From: Gammaproteobacteria bacterium | GTDB taxonomy: Bacteria > Pseudomonadota > Gammaproteobacteria > PS1 > Pseudothioglobaceae | NCBI GenBank assembly: GCA_028599035.1 | Contig: JAQRMT010000028.1 | Location: 1-14,682, forward strand | Length of the DNA: 14,682 nucleotides | Direction of reading: 5' to 3' | Part shown: positions 6,465-13,457 of the stretch, piece after piece | Layout of the letters: the number at the start of each line of letters is the position of its first letter | How positions within the stretch are numbered: the stretch's first letter is position 1 | Position numbers and translations under genes: made by a program | The notes under the pieces: model-generated | The model's database searches: none | What the model saw: only the letters and a program-made list of their open reading frames with translations | What the model was told of the DNA's origin: nothing

Positions 6465-7641
6465 GTAATAAAAATTCTTTAGTTAAATATCGCTCATCTT
6501 TAATGTTATCTGCTCGTGGCAGGTAAATTTTAACGGGTATTTCCATTTGAAGTAGGTATTTACACATTAAAGGACCAACTTGTTGCCAGCTAAGTTGCCC
6601 TAGCCCACAACCAAGTGCGGGTAAAGACAATGATTTAATTCCCTCTTTTTTGTAGTTTTTAAGTAGCCATGCCAAACCTTGCTCAATGTCGTCTAAACGA
6701 GAGTTATCTCTCCAATGCCTTTTTGTTGGGAATAGTAAGAACCAACGCAGTCCATTAGGGTTTTCTAGGCTGGATGGATTATCTGCCAATTCTTCATCCA
6801 TCAAAATTTCTCTTTTATAAATCCAAGGTTTGCCTGCTTTAATTTTGTTACTTTTGCAGGCCATTTGGTATTGGACATACATATCAGGAAACTGGTGTTT
6901 AGCCCTAGAAGCTAAGCCTTTGCCCATAACGCCAACAGTATTGACGCTAATAGTTAATGTTTGCGCATAAGAGAAAAACATATCACCCTGAATTAAGGTT
7001 ATCCTTGTTTGAGGCAATTGTCGAGCATAACTTGGCTGGAAAAACATGTGAGGCTCTGTGACAATATTATCAAAATCAGTTGTTGTTTTGACGGTATTTC
7101 CTATTTCTTCACTTTTAACATAAATACTATCCACATATTGAGCAGGAATTTCATCTTTAATTAGTAATTCAGACATCATTAGTCGTTTAGAGCCATCAGA
7201 TTCGTTCCAATATTCTTTATTCCAGAAACTCCATTTCTTTTTTAAATCTTTTAAACCTGTTTCTATGTCGTTTATAAAATTTGACTCACTATGCGCCGCA
7301 TTGCCTATACTTATGTAGCTATTGTATTTTTTTGCATAATCTAATACTGACTTATTAAACCGAATAATAACGATATTTTTTAAATCTTGTTCATGTATGA
7401 CACGATAGAGCATAGCGTTTCTAGCATTAAAATAAAGATTGGCAAAATCCCATAAAACTTCATTTTCCTCTGGATTTGGTTTAATGTCCTTTCTACGATT
7501 AATGATACTTGTATCGTAAATAGTCTTAGGAGAAAGGGTTTGAATTTTATTGTGCGATAACAGTCCTTTTTCCAAGATAGATTTCAAGTTGTCTATATGA
7601 CAAATATAATAAAGACTGTTAATTTCTTTTGTAATTACCAT
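6457..7641 (-). CDS. Fused DarT-DarG-type protein: DNA ADP-ribosyltransferase plus macrodomain
   Basis: This 394-residue protein joins two halves of a toxin-antitoxin pair. Residues 1 to ~205 resemble DarT (DUF4433), which uses NAD+ to ADP-ribosylate thymidine in single-stranded DNA: YYICHIDNLKSIL with His15, INRRKD (Arg49/50), LYFNARNAMLYRV (69-81), SELLIKDEIP with the likely catalytic Glu158, and an MFF end near 199-201. Residues ~212-394 resemble the DarG macrodomain, which strips the ADP-ribose: LIQGDMF (216-222), NTVGVMGKGLA (234-244) with Lys241 at the place of DarG's catalytic Lys, FPTKRHWR (304-311) and LPALGCGLGQLSW (340-352). The protein ends with the macrodomain, so DarG's C-terminal DarT-binding domain appears absent. 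A GGAGAA site (7648-7653) supports the start. It lies 2 bp after nadA and 2 bp before yebC. Activity is inferred. Confidence 0.85.
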   Translation of the reverse strand: MVITKEINSLYYICHIDNLKSILEKGLLSHNKIQTLSPKTIYDTSIINRRKDIKPNPEENEVLWDFANLYFNARNAMLYRVIHEQDLKNIVIIRFNKSVLDYAKKYNSYISIGNAAHSESNFINDIETGLKDLKKKWSFWNKEYWNESDGSKRLMMSELLIKDEIPAQYVDSIYVKSEEIGNTVKTTTDFDNIVTEPHMFFQPSYARQLPQTRITLIQGDMFFSYAQTLTISVNTVGVMGKGLASRAKHQFPDMYVQYQMACKSNKIKAGKPWIYKREILMDEELADNPSSLENPNGLRWFLLFPTKRHWRDNSRLDDIEQGLAWLLKNYKKEGIKSLSLPALGCGLGQLSWQQVGPLMCKYLLQMEIPVKIYLPRADNIKDERYLTKEFLLQE

Positions 7642-7651
7642 GTTTATTTCT
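7638..7651. repeat. Junction repeat, nadA side of the fusion gene
   Basis: This is the partner of 6451-6464 (13 of 14 bases shared). It contains the nadA stop codon, the 2-bp gap and the start of the darT-darG fusion. Part of the match could come from similar selection for a tight gene junction with a ribosome binding site. Confidence 0.6.
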
Positions 7652-8594
7652 CCGTAAAATCTAATAATTTTTGTATTGAGCGTTGTGCTTGTTGGGTGAT
7701 ATTTTTATCAATCTTAATTTCATTTTGCTGGTTGTTTAAAGTTTCTAACAATTTTTCCAATGTATTCATTGCCATCCAGTCGCAATGCGCACAGCTTTCG
7801 CAATCTGCGCCTTCACCTACTGTTGGCGCTTCAATGAGTTTCTTGTGTGGTGCTACTGCGTGCATTTTGTGGAAAATACCATTATCAGTCGCCACAATAA
7901 AGGTTTGTTCTTCTCTGTCTTTGACGGCATTAATCAGTGCCGTGGTTGAGCCTACCACATCGGCTAAATCTACCACTGCCTGTGGGGATTCTGGATGTAC
8001 CAACACGCAAGCCTGCGGGTGTTTGGCTTTAAGTGCCAATAAGGCATCTGCCTTAAAACGCTCGTGCACCACACAAGCGCCTTGCCAAAGCAGCATATCT
8101 GCCCCTGTTTCATTTTGCACATAATGCCCTAAATGTTTGTCAGGTGCCCAAAGGATTTTATACCCCTGTTCGTGTAAATGTTTTACCACTTTGAGTGCGC
8201 TGCCTGAGGTAACCACCCAATCAGCACGGGCTTTAACTTCGGCTGAGGTATTAGCGTAAACCACGACTTTTCTATCGGGGTGTTGGTCGCAAAATTTGGA
8301 AAATTCTTCAATTGGACAATCTTCATCTAACGAGCAAGTGGCATTTTCATCCAACACCAAAACGGTTTTTTCAGGTGAGAGGATTTTTGCCGTCTCGCCC
8401 ATAAACTTAACCCCAGCAACGATAATGGTATCGGCATCGCAGTTTTTCCCAAAGCGTGCCATCTCTAAACTATCAGAAACTATCCCGCCCGTTTCTTGTG
8501 CCAAATCTTGCAAATTGCCACTGACATAATAATGCGCCACTAATACGGCGTTTTGAACCTGTAATGCAGATTTGATTTGTGTTTGGATTGACAC
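7644..8594 (-). CDS. nadA: Quinolinate synthase A
   Basis: NadA condenses iminoaspartate with dihydroxyacetone phosphate to quinolinate, the second step of de novo NAD synthesis, in the cytosol with a [4Fe-4S] cluster. The 316 residues show VAHYYVSGNLQDLAQETGG (19-37), SDSLEMARFG, the first cluster Cys87 in ATCSLDEDCP, Cys174 in QGACVVHERF, and CESCAHC (265-271), whose last Cys271 corresponds to the third ligand in E. coli. It is slightly shorter than E. coli NadA (347), mainly at the N-terminus. The start is GTG (8592-8594), 4 bp after aspS, with only a weak AAAGAG-like site, so coupling to aspS translation is likely. The next gene encodes a putative NAD+-consuming toxin. Confidence 0.97.
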   Translation of the reverse strand: MSIQTQIKSALQVQNAVLVAHYYVSGNLQDLAQETGGIVSDSLEMARFGKNCDADTIIVAGVKFMGETAKILSPEKTVLVLDENATCSLDEDCPIEEFSKFCDQHPDRKVVVYANTSAEVKARADWVVTSGSALKVVKHLHEQGYKILWAPDKHLGHYVQNETGADMLLWQGACVVHERFKADALLALKAKHPQACVLVHPESPQAVVDLADVVGSTTALINAVKDREEQTFIVATDNGIFHKMHAVAPHKKLIEAPTVGEGADCESCAHCDWMAMNTLEKLLETLNNQQNEIKIDKNITQQAQRSIQKLLDFTEK

Positions 8595-8598
8595 TTTA

Positions 8599-10347
8599 TT
8601 ACTCTTTTTCAGGCAAACTCACTTTAATGCTTAATTCCCTTAACACTTTATTTGGCACGCTGGCAGGTGCGCTGGTTAGCAGACAAGCGGCGGTTTGAGT
8701 TTTTGGAAAGGCAATCACATCACGAATAGAGTCGCTACCCGTCATAATCATGACCAAGCGGTCTAAGCCGAATGCCATGCCGCCGTGAGGAGGGCAGCCG
8801 TATTCTAGGGCGTTGAGCAGAAAGCCGAATTTGTCTTGTGCTTGTTCATCGGAAATACCTAATAATTTCAACACGGTTTGCTGCATGGCTACTTGGTGAA
8901 TACGAATAGAGCCGCCGCCGACTTCAGAGCCGTTAATGACTAAGTCGTAAGCACGAGATAGAGCAGTGTTTGGGGTTGATTCTAAAGTTTGAGCGTCAAC
9001 GCTTGGTGCGGTAAATGGGTGATGGACGGCACTTAAAGAGCCATCATCATTGGTGTCAAACATAGGGAAATCAACCACCCAGATTGGTGCCCATTTGCAG
9101 GTGTATAGGTCTAAATCTTTAGCAATTTTTTCACGCAGATTGCCCAGTGCTTCATTGACGATTTTGATTTTATCAGCACCGAAGAAAATAATATCACCTG
9201 TTTTTGCACCAACCTTATTAATGATGTTTTGTGTGACTTCTTCACCGAGGAATTTCAAGATGGGCGAGGCAGGGCCTTCTTCGTTCATTTTGATATACGC
9301 TAAACCTTTAGCGCCATAGATGCTAACATATTTGGTGTAGTTGTCGATTTGTTTGCGTGAAATGCTACTGCCACCGGTAATTTTCATTGCTGCAACACGC
9401 GAATTTGGATTTTTAGCAGGCTCGGCAAAGACTTTAAATTCAATGTTTTCAAGCAGCTCATCAATACCGATAATCTCAAGTGGGATACGCATATCAGGAC
9501 GGTCAACGCCGTATTTATCCATCGCATCAGCATAGGTAATAGTTGGAAATTCATCGCCTAAATCGACATCAATCACTGATTTAAACAGCCCTCGTGTCAT
9601 TTCTTCCATCATTGCCATAATCTCATCTTCATTCATAAATGAGGTTTCAACATCCAATTGGGTAAATTCTGGCTGGCGGTCGGCACGCAAGTCCTCGTCC
9701 CTAAAGCATTTTACGATTTGATAATAACGCTCAAAACCTGACATCATCAACAATTGTTTAAATAATTGCGGTGATTGAGGCAAGGCAAAGAACTCGCCTG
9801 GATAGGTGCGTGAAGGTACTAAATAATCGCGTGCACCCTCAGGGGTTGCCTTGGTTAAAAAAGGTGTTTCAATGTCTAAGAAATCGTATTTTTCCATAAA
9901 ATCACGCATATAGTGCGTTACTTTTGAACGCAATCGTAGTCGCTGTTGCATTACATTAGTTCGCAAATCTAGAAAGCGATATTTAAGGCGTACTTCTTCT
10001 GAGGTGTCCACTGCGTCAATCTGAAAAGGGACGGGCTTAGAGGTATTTAGAATGTCAATGGTGTGAGCAACAATCTCAATGTCGCCAGTTGCCAATTTTG
10101 AGTTGATTAAATCATCGGCTCTGGCAATGACTTCGCCAGTGATTTTTAGTACAAATTCATTACGAATGCTTTCCGCTAAAGCAAAATCTTTATTGCCTGG
10201 GTTGATAACCACTTGCACGATGCCTCGCTTATCACGCACATCTAGGAAAATTACCCCGCCATGGTCACGACGGCGGTTAACCCAGCCATAGATTTCCACA
10301 CTTTGATTGATGTGTTGTTTGTTTAACTCGCCACAATATGTTCTCAT
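8599..10347 (-). CDS. aspS: Aspartyl-tRNA synthetase
   Basis: This 582-residue class II synthetase charges tRNA-Asp with aspartate. It has the N-terminal OB-fold anticodon-binding domain (1 to ~105), the catalytic core with YYQIVKCFRDEDLRADRQP (208-226, motif 2 with Arg216) and motif 3 GGMAFGLDRLVMIMT (522-536, Arg530), and the bacterial GAD insertion between about 280 and 420. The length fits the bacterial type (E. coli 590). The OB fold reads RRRDHGG, with His29 where E. coli has Leu. A His here is seen in non-discriminating enzymes that also make Asp-tRNA-Asn, but this alone does not settle specificity. An AAGGA site (10355-10359) lies 7 bp before ATG 10347. The gene follows the DUF502 gene after 31 bp, a pairing common in proteobacteria. 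Confidence 0.98.
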   Translation of the reverse strand: MRTYCGELNKQHINQSVEIYGWVNRRRDHGGVIFLDVRDKRGIVQVVINPGNKDFALAESIRNEFVLKITGEVIARADDLINSKLATGDIEIVAHTIDILNTSKPVPFQIDAVDTSEEVRLKYRFLDLRTNVMQQRLRLRSKVTHYMRDFMEKYDFLDIETPFLTKATPEGARDYLVPSRTYPGEFFALPQSPQLFKQLLMMSGFERYYQIVKCFRDEDLRADRQPEFTQLDVETSFMNEDEIMAMMEEMTRGLFKSVIDVDLGDEFPTITYADAMDKYGVDRPDMRIPLEIIGIDELLENIEFKVFAEPAKNPNSRVAAMKITGGSSISRKQIDNYTKYVSIYGAKGLAYIKMNEEGPASPILKFLGEEVTQNIINKVGAKTGDIIFFGADKIKIVNEALGNLREKIAKDLDLYTCKWAPIWVVDFPMFDTNDDGSLSAVHHPFTAPSVDAQTLESTPNTALSRAYDLVINGSEVGGGSIRIHQVAMQQTVLKLLGISDEQAQDKFGFLLNALEYGCPPHGGMAFGLDRLVMIMTGSDSIRDVIAFPKTQTAACLLTSAPASVPNKVLRELSIKVSLPEKE

Positions 10348-10378
10348 TTTTTAGTCCTTTTTTAATTTTTTAGTTGTT

Positions 10379-10972
10379 TTATTTTGGCGTTACCACGCCC
10401 GTAGAAATAACCAGTTTAAATGCCTCATCAACATGCATATCCAGTTCGATAACTTCGTTTTTGGGTAGCATAATAAAAAACCCAGAAGTTGGATTAGGCG
10501 TGGTTGGTACATAAATATTGACAATATCTTGACCAATTTTTTCTTCAATTTCACCATGGTAATCACCCGTTTGAAAAGCAATCGTCCATAAACCTTTGCG
10601 TGGATATTCAATTAACAATGCTTTTTTAAAGCTATTGCTTGACGGCGACAAAATGGTATCTGAAAGTTGTTTTAATGCACTGTAAATATTACGAAAACCA
10701 GGAATTTTATTGAGCAAATTTTCCCAAAGTTGTAATAGTTTGCGACCAATAAAATTATTGACCAAGGTGCCAGTGAAAAGTATCACCAATAACACCAAAA
10801 TAATACCCACCCCGGGGATAACATTACTCAAATCAAACAGTGTTTTTGGTAGATATTCTGCAGGCACAAGGTTGTCAAGCAATTCTAAAAAGAACTTAAC
10901 AACAACAACACTTAGTCCTAACGGAATCCAAAAAAGCAATCCAGCGATAAAATAGTTTCTTAATCTCTTCAT
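10379..10972 (-). CDS. DUF502 family inner-membrane protein
   Basis: The 197-residue product is a DUF502 (COG2928) membrane protein of unknown function. Two hydrophobic segments are visible, at about 8-30 (YFIAGLLFWIPLGLSVVVV) and about 50-72 (VIPGVGIILVLLVILFTGTL). They are followed by the family marks IPGFRNIYSALKQL and VPTTPNPTSGFFIMLP in a soluble C-terminal domain. The first segment lacks a clear cleavage site, so it is probably an anchor. The gene starts 7 bp after map with no evident ribosome binding site, and ends 31 bp before aspS. The family often sits beside aspS, but no mechanistic link is established to my knowledge. Confidence 0.9.
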   Translation of the reverse strand: MKRLRNYFIAGLLFWIPLGLSVVVVKFFLELLDNLVPAEYLPKTLFDLSNVIPGVGIILVLLVILFTGTLVNNFIGRKLLQLWENLLNKIPGFRNIYSALKQLSDTILSPSSNSFKKALLIEYPRKGLWTIAFQTGDYHGEIEEKIGQDIVNIYVPTTPNPTSGFFIMLPKNEVIELDMHVDEAFKLVISTGVVTPK

Positions 10973-10979
10973 GACAGCA

Positions 10980-11759
10980 TTATTTTACGCTTTCTTCCTT
11001 TCTAAGCGTCAGGATTTCACAGCCCTTATTTGTGACCAAAATTGTGTGCTCCCATTGGGCAGAAAGTGAGCGGTCTTTGGTGGTAACAGTCCAGTTATCA
11101 ATCTTAGAGGTCACAACTTCAAAACCACCTAAATTCACCATTGGTTCAATGGTGAAAGTCATGCCTGCTTCAAGAATTGCACTATTGGCCGCATTGCCAT
11201 CGTCATAATGTACCACTTGTGGCTCGGTGTGAAACGCACTGCCAATACCATGCCCACAATAATCACGCACAATAGAGCAATTATTTTTAATTGCATGATT
11301 GCCAATGGCTTTGCCAATTTCACCCAAATGAATACCGGGCTTTACTTTTTCAATACCAATATATAAGCATTCTTGTGCGATACGGCAAATGCGTTGTGCT
11401 TTAACACTGGATTTGCCAATGATAAACATTTTAGAAGTATCGCCGTGATAACCATCTTTAATCACGGTAATGTCAATATTAACAATATCGCCTTTTTTTA
11501 GTTTTTTCTCGCCAGGAATGCCGTGACACACCACATTATTAACACTGGTGCAAATTGATTTTGGAAAGCCATGATAGTTGAGAGGGGCGGGGATGGCATC
11601 TTGAACATCAACAATATAATTATGGCAAATTTTGTCTAATTCATCGGTGCTAACACCTGGTTTCACATAAGGTGTAATCATATCCAACACCTGCGCTGCC
11701 AAGCGACCAGCAATACGCATTTTTGCTATTTCATCGCTAGATTTAATGTCAATTGCCAT
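10980..11759 (-). CDS. map: Methionine aminopeptidase type I
   Basis: This 259-residue enzyme removes the initiator methionine from nascent proteins. All five metal ligands are visible: Asp96 (NIDIT), Asp107 (GYHGDTSKMF), His170 (CGHGIG), Glu205 (FTIEPM) and Glu237 (WEHTI). His79 (VCHGIP) and His177 (AFHTEP) match the substrate-binding histidines. The length matches E. coli MAP (264), and there is no N-terminal zinc-finger extension. The ATG at 11759 overlaps the end of the htpX-like gene by 11 bp, which suggests translational coupling. In many relatives map lies by rpsB, so its place between an M48 protease and DUF502 is less usual; a second map copy elsewhere in the genome cannot be excluded. 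Confidence 0.97.
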   Translation of the reverse strand: MAIDIKSSDEIAKMRIAGRLAAQVLDMITPYVKPGVSTDELDKICHNYIVDVQDAIPAPLNYHGFPKSICTSVNNVVCHGIPGEKKLKKGDIVNIDITVIKDGYHGDTSKMFIIGKSSVKAQRICRIAQECLYIGIEKVKPGIHLGEIGKAIGNHAIKNNCSIVRDYCGHGIGSAFHTEPQVVHYDDGNAANSAILEAGMTFTIEPMVNLGGFEVVTSKIDNWTVTTKDRSLSAQWEHTILVTNKGCEILTLRKEESVK

Positions 11760-12777
11760 ATGTTTTTTTGTTTTGAATTCTAGCGATACGATCTCTTAGT
11801 GGTGGGTGGGTGGCAAATAGCTCGCCCCCAATGCCAAACATCATGGCGTGGGCATACTCTTTAGAGGCAGGGTTTTCCATTTTACTTGATTTTCCACCAT
11901 TTTCTAACACCTCAAAGGCTTGCACTAAGCCTTCAGGATAGCGTGTAAATTGTACTGCAGAAGCATCGGCTAAATATTCTCTTTGCCTGCTCATAGCAGC
12001 CTGTAGTATTCTTCCCATCCATACCGTTAGTGCACCAATAATGGCGATAATAGCTGCCACTGCAAACATAACCAATTTAGCGCGTCCATCCATTCTGCGA
12101 TTATGAATTGCACTGTAAAAAACAAACCTTGCTAAGAAAAATAGGGCAGTAAAGCCAAAAACAAAAGCAGATATTTGAATGTTTAATTTAATATCTTGGT
12201 TGGCAATATGCCCTATTTCATGAGCAATAACACCTGAGAGTTCGTTGCGGTTGAAGGTGTCTAGCGCACCTTGCGTGATGGCAACTATAGCACTTTTGTT
12301 TGATTTTCCAGCAGCAAAAGCATTAATGCCTTGCTCTGGAATAAGATACAAACTTGGGGTAGGCATACTAGCGGCTAAGGCTTGTTCGGCGACAATATTT
12401 AAGGCTTGTTTTTGTGCCAAAGAATCAACAGTGTCTTCGTTTAACAGAATACCGCCAAAGGCGACAGCAACTTTATGCCCATCTGATTTTTTGACAAAGC
12501 CAAATACCGTAGTCAGCCCTTGAACAAGAAAGGCGATTGCAGAAAAACTGGCTAAAATTTGAATTTGCTCACTATTAAAGGCACGAGCATTGCTGGCAAT
12601 AAATTTTTCTGTAAAACTATACTGCTCATAACCAGGTTGATAAAATTCTGTTAAGTTAAGTCCAACTATAAAAGTCCAGCCGATTAAAAAAGAAGAGGTT
12701 GATAGTAATAAGATATACAAAAACCAAATAATTTGGCTGTTTTTCTTAGCACGATCTTGATGCTCTCTAAAATCCAT
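11749..12777 (-). CDS. htpX: HtpX-like M48 membrane metalloprotease
   Basis: This 342-residue integral membrane zinc protease is of the M48/HtpX type, which in bacteria degrades damaged membrane proteins. Hydrophobic segments lie at about 15-40, 73-95, 200-222 and 235-258. The catalytic motif HEIGH spans 186-190 (His186, Glu187, His190), and the third ligand is probably Glu267 in QREYLADASAV. THPPLRDRI (324-332) is the typical C-terminal family motif. It is longer than E. coli HtpX (about 290) and has an N-terminal MDFREHQDRAKK tail, so it fits the M48 branch that pairs with LemA rather than strict HtpX orthology. It begins 2 bp after lemA, without its own clear ribosome binding site, and ends overlapping map. 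Confidence 0.9.
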   Translation of the reverse strand: MDFREHQDRAKKNSQIIWFLYILLLSTSSFLIGWTFIVGLNLTEFYQPGYEQYSFTEKFIASNARAFNSEQIQILASFSAIAFLVQGLTTVFGFVKKSDGHKVAVAFGGILLNEDTVDSLAQKQALNIVAEQALAASMPTPSLYLIPEQGINAFAAGKSNKSAIVAITQGALDTFNRNELSGVIAHEIGHIANQDIKLNIQISAFVFGFTALFFLARFVFYSAIHNRRMDGRAKLVMFAVAAIIAIIGALTVWMGRILQAAMSRQREYLADASAVQFTRYPEGLVQAFEVLENGGKSSKMENPASKEYAHAMMFGIGGELFATHPPLRDRIARIQNKKTYGN

Positions 12778-12779
12778 GT

Positions 12780-13388
12780 CTATTTAAACAAGTCTTTTGG
12801 CGCCTCATTGAGCTGTTGAGTGGTTTCGCCAAATTCTAAATTTTGTGCATCAGCACCAAAGCCAAACATTGCTGCAAAAACCACATTAGGAAAGGATTTT
12901 TTATATTCGTTAAATTTTTGCACCAAATCGTTATAGCCTTGACGAGCGCTGGCAATTCGATTTTCTGTTGTGGTTAATTCTTCTGATAACTGCATCATAT
13001 TTTCACTGGCTTTTAACTCTGGATAATCTTCCATTTTTAAGTTGAATCCACCCATTGCACCCTCTAACGCCACTTGTGAACTTGCCAATGTTGCCATGGC
13101 ATTGGCATCACTTGGATTGTTTTCAGCCGCTTGTGTCGCTTGCAAAAGTCCAGATCTTGCCTGTGTTACTGCCATAAGCGTTTCTTTTTCGTGTTCCATG
13201 TATTTTTTGGCCGCATCAACCAAATTTCCAATCAAATCCAAGCGTCGTTTAAGTTGCACTGAGATTTGTTCAAAACCATTTTGATATTGGGTTTTATAAG
13301 AAACTAAATTGTTATAAATTTTAACAATCCAAATAATTAAAATCCCAACAATTGCGATTAATAGCCAGTTTTGTATTAAAAAATCCAT
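12780..13388 (-). CDS. lemA: LemA family membrane-anchored protein
   Basis: The 202-residue product is a LemA-family protein: one N-terminal membrane segment (about 6-25) with a short outside tail, then a helical, probably coiled soluble domain. Marks are VQLKRRLDLIGNLVDA (about 44-59), the YPELKAS..MMQLSEELTTTENRIASARQGYNDLVQKFNEY block (about 123-165), and a C-terminal FGFGADAQNLEF. The family's function is not firmly known; it commonly sits beside an M48/HtpX-like protease, as here, and may act with it. An AAGGAG site (13396-13401) lies 7 bp before ATG 13388 and fixes the start. It is the first gene of the ten-gene minus-strand run. Confidence 0.93.
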   Translation of the reverse strand: MDFLIQNWLLIAIVGILIIWIVKIYNNLVSYKTQYQNGFEQISVQLKRRLDLIGNLVDAAKKYMEHEKETLMAVTQARSGLLQATQAAENNPSDANAMATLASSQVALEGAMGGFNLKMEDYPELKASENMMQLSEELTTTENRIASARQGYNDLVQKFNEYKKSFPNVVFAAMFGFGADAQNLEFGETTQQLNEAPKDLFK

Positions 13389-13418
13389 GCTTAAACTCCT
13401 TAAAAAATATTGTTTTAA

Positions 13419-13424
13419 ATTATA
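13419..13424 (-). promoter_or_regulatory. Candidate -10 box of the lemA-headed operon
   Basis: A consensus TATAAT reads on the minus strand at 13424-13419, about 30 bp before the lemA start codon. No convincing -35 box lies 16-18 bp upstream (best is TTAAAT), so it would need an activator or other contacts. It is the only strong promoter-like element seen ahead of the run. Confidence 0.45.
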
Positions 13425-13426
13425 CT
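13421..13426 (+). promoter_or_regulatory. Candidate -10 box for hslO
   Basis: TATACT (5 of 6) at 13421-13426 on the plus strand would give a start near 13433 and a leader of about 25 nt before ATG 13458. It overlaps the minus-strand TATAAT almost completely, so the two divergent promoters would compete. No -35 box was recognised. Confidence 0.25.
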
Positions 13427-13457
13427 AGAGATTTTTGCATAAATTTAAATAACGCTC

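Noticed and set aside
6457..7641. Reading the fusion as two separate genes joined by a frameshift
   Set aside because: The frame is continuous through the ~185-211 linker, with no internal stop and no obvious start with ribosome binding site for the macrodomain.
10390..10611. Alternative frame inside the DUF502 gene
   Set aside because: It overlaps a gene with clear family motifs and has no support of its own.
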